From Pseudomonadota bacterium (GTDB lineage: Bacteria > Pseudomonadota > Alphaproteobacteria > Rhizobiales > Xanthobacteraceae): a stretch of DNA of 64,000 bases. The notes beneath the pieces are model-generated. The model did no database searches, was not told the DNA's origin, and was given only the letters and a program-made list of their open reading frames with translations. This document shows, one piece after another, positions 59,287 to 64,000 of this stretch. The stretch is taken from assembly GCA_023387735.1 (NCBI GenBank), contig JAEWHP010000035.1, positions 372,001-436,000 of the forward strand, read 5' to 3'. Position numbers and translations under genes: made by a program. The first letter of the stretch is position 1. Each line of letters begins with the position of its first letter.

Positions 59287-59667
59287 ATGTTTTCGCATGT
59301 GATGATCGGCACCAACGACCTCGAAAAGGCCAAGGCGTTCTATGACGCGCTGCTCGGCACGCTCGAGGTCCGGCCAGCCAAGGTGGACCGCCACCGCATT
59401 TTCTACTTCACCAAGACCGGAACGTTCTCGGTGTCGAAGCCGATCAACGGCCAGCCTGCGACCCCAGCCAATGGCGGCACTATCGGCTTCCTGGCCAACT
59501 CCCCCGAACAGGCCGACGCCTTCCACGCGGCCGGCCTCGCCAATGGCGGCACGACCTGCGAAGACCCGCCGGGCGTTCGCGAAGGCCCCGCCGGCAAGCT
59601 CTACCTCGCCTACCTGCGCGATCTCGACGGCAACAAGATCTGCGCGATGCACCGGATGGCATCGTAA
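59287..59667 (+). CDS. VOC family protein (glyoxalase/bleomycin-resistance superfamily)
   Basis: A 126-residue protein with one pair of VOC beta-alpha-beta-beta-beta modules. It opens MFSHVMIGTNDLEKAKAFYD and closes GKLYLAYLRDLDGNKICAMH, the usual signature. It may bind a metal through the His of FSHVMIG and the region around KICAMH. Functions of single-domain VOC proteins range widely, from isomerases to resistance proteins, and none is assigned here. The start is the ATG at 59287 with GGGAGG ten bases upstream. It is divergent from htpX and upstream of an acyl-CoA dehydrogenase, with a gap of 199 bp containing a repeat fragment. Confidence 0.88.
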   Translation: MFSHVMIGTNDLEKAKAFYDALLGTLEVRPAKVDRHRIFYFTKTGTFSVSKPINGQPATPANGGTIGFLANSPEQADAFHAAGLANGGTTCEDPPGVREGPAGKLYLAYLRDLDGNKICAMHRMAS

Positions 59668-59675
59668 GCCGTCGG

Positions 59676-59718
59676 CCTCATCCCGAGGCGCCGCGAGGGC
59701 GGCGTCTCGCATGAGGGT
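59676..59718. repeat. Repeat fragment, 'cctcatcctgaggagc' family
   Basis: CCTCATCCCGAGGCGCCGCG followed by GGCGTCTCGCATGAGGG. It is shorter than the copy at 46834-46930 and looks truncated. Confidence 0.6.
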
Positions 59719-59866
59719 CCTGCAATACCGCTTGCCACGTGACGGAAAATCGCGCCGCTCCGCTCGCGCTTGTACAAGCCCTGCCCTCGCGTCTACATTC
59801 CCGCCAACGAGCCTGAGCGCGCGCCCGCAGACCGATGTGTCCTGCGCAAATGGGAGGAAATAATCC

Positions 59867-61141
<1,275 letters not shown>

Positions 61142-61151
61142 GCTGGTCTGC

Positions 61152-61239
61152 GTAGGGTGGGCAAAGGCGCGCGAGCGCCGTGCCCACCACACTGCACCCG
61201 GGCTGAATGGTGGGCACGCTGCGCTTTGCCCACCCTACC
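61152..61239. repeat. Intergenic palindromic repeat, 'gtagggtgggcaaagc' family
   Basis: GTAGGGTGGGCAAAGGC at the left, GCGCTTTGCCCACCCTACC at the right, with inner GTGCCCACCA/TGGTGGGCAC. It separates the acyl-CoA dehydrogenase and flavin reductase genes, which are on the same strand. Confidence 0.8.
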
Positions 61240-61258
61240 AAAGCTGCGCGAGTCCCCC

Positions 61259-61879
61259 ATGCAATACGCCCCCAGCGACCTGAAACCCCGCGAGCGCTAC
61301 AAGGTGCTCACCTCCTTCGTGCTGCCACGGCCGATCGCGTGGGTAACGACGATCGGCGCGACCGGCGTGGTCAACGCCGCGCCGTTCAGTTTTTTCAACG
61401 TGTTCTGCGAGGATCCGCCGCTGTGCATGTTCGCCGCCAACCTGCGGCCGGATGGCCGGATCAAGGATACCGTGATCAACATCCGCCGCACTGGCGAGTT
61501 CGTGGTCAACATGACCGACGAGCCGCTGGCGCGGGCGATGCACGATTCCAGCGGCGACTTCCCGCCCGATATCGGCGAGCCCGATTATTTGAACCTGAAG
61601 GTCGCGCCCTCGACGAAGATCGCAGCGCCGCGGCTGGCGGATGCGCCGTTTGCGATGGAATGCAAAACCTGGAAGGAAATCGACGTCAACGGCGACCGGC
61701 TGCTGGTGATGGGCGAAGGCATCAACTTCCACATCCGCGACGAGTTGTGGGACCACGCCGCGATGCGCGTGCACATGGACCGCTATCACCCGATCGGCCG
61801 CATGTTCGCCGACCGCTACTGCCGCACCGATGACCGCTTGGTGTTTCCGCCGGCCGAGGGAGCGAAGACCACCGTCTAG
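61259..61879 (+). CDS. Flavin reductase-like protein
   Basis: A 206-residue protein of the flavin reductase / FMN-binding split-barrel group. It opens YKVLTSFVLPRPIAWVTTIG, with the PRPIAWVTT motif near the flavin phosphate, and continues NAAPFSFFNVFCEDPPLCMF. Such proteins reduce FMN with NAD(P)H or bind flavin in a reductase component. No oxygenase partner lies beside it. The start is the ATG at 61259, with weak ribosome binding. It is followed after about 19 bp by a GNAT-GFA fusion gene on the same strand, so the two are likely an operon. Confidence 0.88.
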   Translation: MQYAPSDLKPRERYKVLTSFVLPRPIAWVTTIGATGVVNAAPFSFFNVFCEDPPLCMFAANLRPDGRIKDTVINIRRTGEFVVNMTDEPLARAMHDSSGDFPPDIGEPDYLNLKVAPSTKIAAPRLADAPFAMECKTWKEIDVNGDRLLVMGEGINFHIRDELWDHAAMRVHMDRYHPIGRMFADRYCRTDDRLVFPPAEGAKTTV

Positions 61880-61898
61880 ACACCGGAAGGAGAAGCAC

Positions 61899-62621
61899 AT
61901 GGCCGAAAGCTTCCGCGACAACGAAGCCCGCGAACGATTTGAGCTCGACGTCGAAGGGCACACCGCCTTCGTCACTTACCGGAAGTCGCCAGGCGCGATC
62001 ACGCTCGTTCATACCGAAGTGCCACCGGAACTCGGCGGCAAGGGCGTCGGCTCGAAACTGGCGCGCGCGACGCTCGACGCGGTACGGGCACAGGCGCGCA
62101 AGCTGACGGTGGAATGCGATTTCATTCGCAATTTCATGTCCAAGCACGCTGAGTACAACGACCTGCTGGCGCCCGGTCAGCCAACGAACACCAACGCTGC
62201 GACATATACCGCCGGCTGCTTCTGCGGCGCTGTCGAGGTGGAAGCATCGGGCGCGCCGGTCTTTGCCGGCTACTGCCATTGCGCGGATTGCCAGGCCTGG
62301 TCGGCCGCGCCAGTCAATGCCTTCAGCCTGTGGAAGTCCGGCGACGTCCGCGTCACCAAGGGTGCGTCCGACATCGGTACCTACAACAAGACCGAGAACT
62401 CCTACCGTAAATTCTGCAAGGTCTGCGGCGGCCATGTCATGACCGAGCATCCGCGCATGCGCCTGATCGACGTCTATGCCAATCTGCTGCGGGGATACAC
62501 GCACCAGCCGACGCTGCATGTGAACTACGCAAGCAAGACGCTTTCGGTGAAAGACGGCTTGCCGAAATATGCCGACTTCCCTTCCGACCTGGGCGGCTCC
62601 GGAGAGAAATTGGCGGATTAA
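61899..62621 (+). CDS. GNAT-like / GFA (formaldehyde-activating, CENP-V) fusion protein
   Basis: A 240-residue two-domain protein. Residues about 1-95 are a YidJ-type GNAT-like N-acetyltransferase domain: HTAFVTYRKSPGAITLVHTE, PPELGGKGVGSKLARATLDA (the acetyl-CoA loop, GGKGVGSKLA) and the FIRNFMSKHAEYNDLL end. Residues about 107-225 are a GFA domain with zinc ligands GCFCG, CHCADC and CKVCG. GFA domains are zinc-binding and include glutathione-dependent formaldehyde-activating enzymes. Both parts are complete. The start is the ATG at 61899 with AAGGAG upstream. Its stop is three bases from that of the convergent hydrolase gene. Confidence 0.9.
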   Translation: MAESFRDNEARERFELDVEGHTAFVTYRKSPGAITLVHTEVPPELGGKGVGSKLARATLDAVRAQARKLTVECDFIRNFMSKHAEYNDLLAPGQPTNTNAATYTAGCFCGAVEVEASGAPVFAGYCHCADCQAWSAAPVNAFSLWKSGDVRVTKGASDIGTYNKTENSYRKFCKVCGGHVMTEHPRMRLIDVYANLLRGYTHQPTLHVNYASKTLSVKDGLPKYADFPSDLGGSGEKLAD

Positions 62622-62624
62622 GCC

Positions 62625-63377
62625 CTATGCCGGCCGATGCGCGCGCAGGAACGATCGGATCTGGCGCACCGCGAGCGGCACCCTCTCCTTCGGCTCCTTC
62701 CACGGAAACAGGCTGACTTCCGCATTCGGCGCCAGCATCGCGCTCTCCATTGCGACCGCATAAGGGTGCGCCGGAATGTCGTCGGGCAGGATCAGGACCG
62801 GCGTCCGGCATTGACGCACGAAATCCCGCGTCACGGTGAAGACGAAATCCGGATCGGTGCGATACATCTTGGTCAGGAATTTTTCCGCCTGCTCCATCGT
62901 GATGTCGGGCCGGCGCTCGACCAGCTGCGGCGCCCAGCCCTTGATGTTGCTGTCGTAGAACAGGTCGCGCATCTCGGGGCGCGAGCCTGACGGCATCGCC
63001 AGCACGCCGGCCACGACCCGATCCGGCGCGCGCTTGATCAGATTCCAGATCAGTGGGCCACCGATGCAGAAGCCCAGCACCATGAACTTCTCGAAGCCGA
63101 GGTGATCCATCAGGGCGAGTTGGTCGTCGGTGTGGGAATCCCAGGGACGATCGATCTCAAGCGGCCCGGAGGATTGGCCGGGCGGCGCATTGCGCAGGTC
63201 GAACGCGATGCAGCGATACTCGTCGCCGAACTCCTTCATGGCGTTGAAGGGCGGATAGTCGCCGGTAATCCCCGAAATGTTCGAATTCAATCCGCCGCCG
63301 GCGATCAGCAGCAGCGGGAAGCCGGAACCGGCTTCCTCGTAGTGGATACGAACGGCGCCCTTTTCGAAGAAGCTCAT
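62625..63377 (-). CDS. Alpha/beta hydrolase with cysteine at the nucleophile elbow
   Basis: A 250-residue alpha/beta hydrolase. The nucleophile elbow is VLGFCIGGPLIWN, where Cys104 stands in the position usually held by Ser, as in dienelactone hydrolases. The oxyanion block is LLIAGGGLNSN near residue 25, and the acid/His region is DDIPAHPYAV towards the C-terminus. A thiol nucleophile suggests a lactone or dienelactone substrate. The start is the ATG at 63377. It is convergent with the GNAT-GFA gene and 27 bp downstream of a glutathione transferase gene on the same strand, so these two may be an operon. Confidence 0.88.
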   Translation of the reverse strand: MSFFEKGAVRIHYEEAGSGFPLLLIAGGGLNSNISGITGDYPPFNAMKEFGDEYRCIAFDLRNAPPGQSSGPLEIDRPWDSHTDDQLALMDHLGFEKFMVLGFCIGGPLIWNLIKRAPDRVVAGVLAMPSGSRPEMRDLFYDSNIKGWAPQLVERRPDITMEQAEKFLTKMYRTDPDFVFTVTRDFVRQCRTPVLILPDDIPAHPYAVAMESAMLAPNAEVSLFPWKEPKERVPLAVRQIRSFLRAHRPA

Positions 63378-63405
63378 GGTGTTTCCCCCTGCCCCAAAGC
63401 CCGCC

Positions 63406-64000
63406 TCACGCCTTCGAAGGCTCGCCGATCTTGTCCTGCGTCTTGGTATCGAAATCGCTGGCGTCGTGGCGCTCGTGGAGCTGGCTCGCGGGATCGCCCG
63501 AGATGCGATTGACCATGCGTCCGCGCTTTACTGCGGGACGTTTCGCGATCGCATCGGTCCAGCGCTGCACGTTCTTGTATTCGTGCACCGACAGGAATTC
63601 GCCGGCGCCATAGACCAGGCCCTTTGCCAGCGCGCCGTACCACGGCCACGTCGCCATGTCGGCGATGGTGTATTCGTGGCCGGCAAGAAATTCGTTATCG
63701 GCCAGCCGCCGGTCGAGCACGTCGAGCTGACGCTTCACCTCCATGGCGTAGCGGTCGATGGCATATTCGATCTTGGTCGGCGCATACGCGTAGAAATGGC
63801 CGAAGCCGCCGCCGAGAAACGGCGCGCTGCCCATCTGCCAGAACAGCCATGACAGGCATTCGGCGCGCGCCTGGCCGCCGGCCGGCAGGAAGGCGCCGAA
63901 CTTTTCGGCCAGATGCATCAGGATCGCGCCGGACTCGAACAGCCGGATCGGCTGCGGCCCGCTGCGGTCCATCAGCGCGGGAATTTTCGAATTAGGGTTG
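63406..64000 (-). CDS. Glutathione S-transferase, YghU-like (5' end missing)
   Basis: The gene enters from the right edge, so the N-terminal thioredoxin-like part is mostly missing. The visible frame begins NPNSKIPALMDRSGPQPIRL (the cis-Pro of KIPAL and then the Glu/Ser glutathione contact FESGAILMHLAEKFG) and continues into the helical domain. The pattern WLFWQMGSAPFLGGGFGHFY with EYTIADMATWPWYGAL is that of YghU/YfcG-type disulfide-bond oxidoreductases, which bind two glutathiones. 198 residues are visible, against about 290 for the complete family protein. It is probably in an operon with the downstream hydrolase. Confidence 0.9.
   Translation of the reverse strand, partial: NPNSKIPALMDRSGPQPIRLFESGAILMHLAEKFGAFLPAGGQARAECLSWLFWQMGSAPFLGGGFGHFYAYAPTKIEYAIDRYAMEVKRQLDVLDRRLADNEFLAGHEYTIADMATWPWYGALAKGLVYGAGEFLSVHEYKNVQRWTDAIAKRPAVKRGRMVNRISGDPASQLHERHDASDFDTKTQDKIGEPSKA

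Overview
The window reads as chromosomal DNA of an alphaproteobacterium of the Bradyrhizobium/Rhodopseudomonas (Nitrobacteraceae) group. The grounds are the very high GC, a recognisable hopanoid C-2 methylase, and dozens of small palindromic intergenic repeats of the kind common in Bradyrhizobium (the 'cgtcattccggggcg' and 'cgtcccggcgaaggccggga' types). This assignment is inference from style and gene content, since no rRNA or tRNA lies in the window. No insertion sequence, phage, integrase, CRISPR array or tRNA was seen.

Layout, left to right. 1-1199: two small secreted proteins of unknown role. 1248-4836: a TetR regulator, a protein of unknown function, a crotonase lacking both catalytic glutamates and a zinc-free quinone oxidoreductase, arranged around a divergent promoter with a TetR-like operator. 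4901-9525: an RND/MMPL exporter and an acyltransferase-3/SGNH fusion. 9616-13519: ethanolamine ammonia-lyase subunits eutB and eutC with the radical SAM hopanoid methylase hpnP between them. 13843-15591: a chemoreceptor. 15743-22497: a three-gene operon of two transglutaminase-like proteins and a permuted ATP-grasp/alpha-E fusion, a predicted peptide-ligation system. 22694-32942: homoprotocatechuate-type aromatic catabolism (hpaR, hpaF, hpaE, hpaD, an FAH-family gene and a ThDP enzyme), with a divergent operon of an altronate-dehydratase-like enzyme, an HpaI-type aldolase and an Ldh-family dehydrogenase.

33058-43822: an MFS carrier, alkB beside a second 2OG oxygenase, a four-gene amidase/DUF2848/split-AtuA operon, then divergently a DUF35 protein, a thiolase-like protein and an MFE-2-type SDR, followed by a Tat-exported SMP-30 lactonase. 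43941-46736: phosphoenolpyruvate carboxylase. 46954-61141: a dense, many-stranded cluster of acyl-CoA genes with two acyl-CoA synthetases, three crotonases, two SDRs, two acyl-CoA dehydrogenases, an aminoglycoside-phosphotransferase-like kinase and a small partner protein. Kinase, partner and the second dehydrogenase together resemble the levulinate (Lva) pathway and human ACAD10/ACAD11, which handle 4-hydroxyacyl-CoAs through a phosphorylated intermediate. htpX, a VOC protein, a flavin reductase, a GNAT-GFA fusion, an alpha/beta hydrolase with a cysteine in the elbow and a partial YghU-like glutathione transferase complete the right end.

The overall picture is a versatile soil heterotroph degrading aromatic and branched or hydroxylated acids. 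The strongest leads are the eutB-hpnP-eutC gene order, the split ACAD10/11-like module, the transglutaminase/ATP-grasp operon, and an 18-bp palindrome inside the intergenic repeats whose copies differ by compensated changes.
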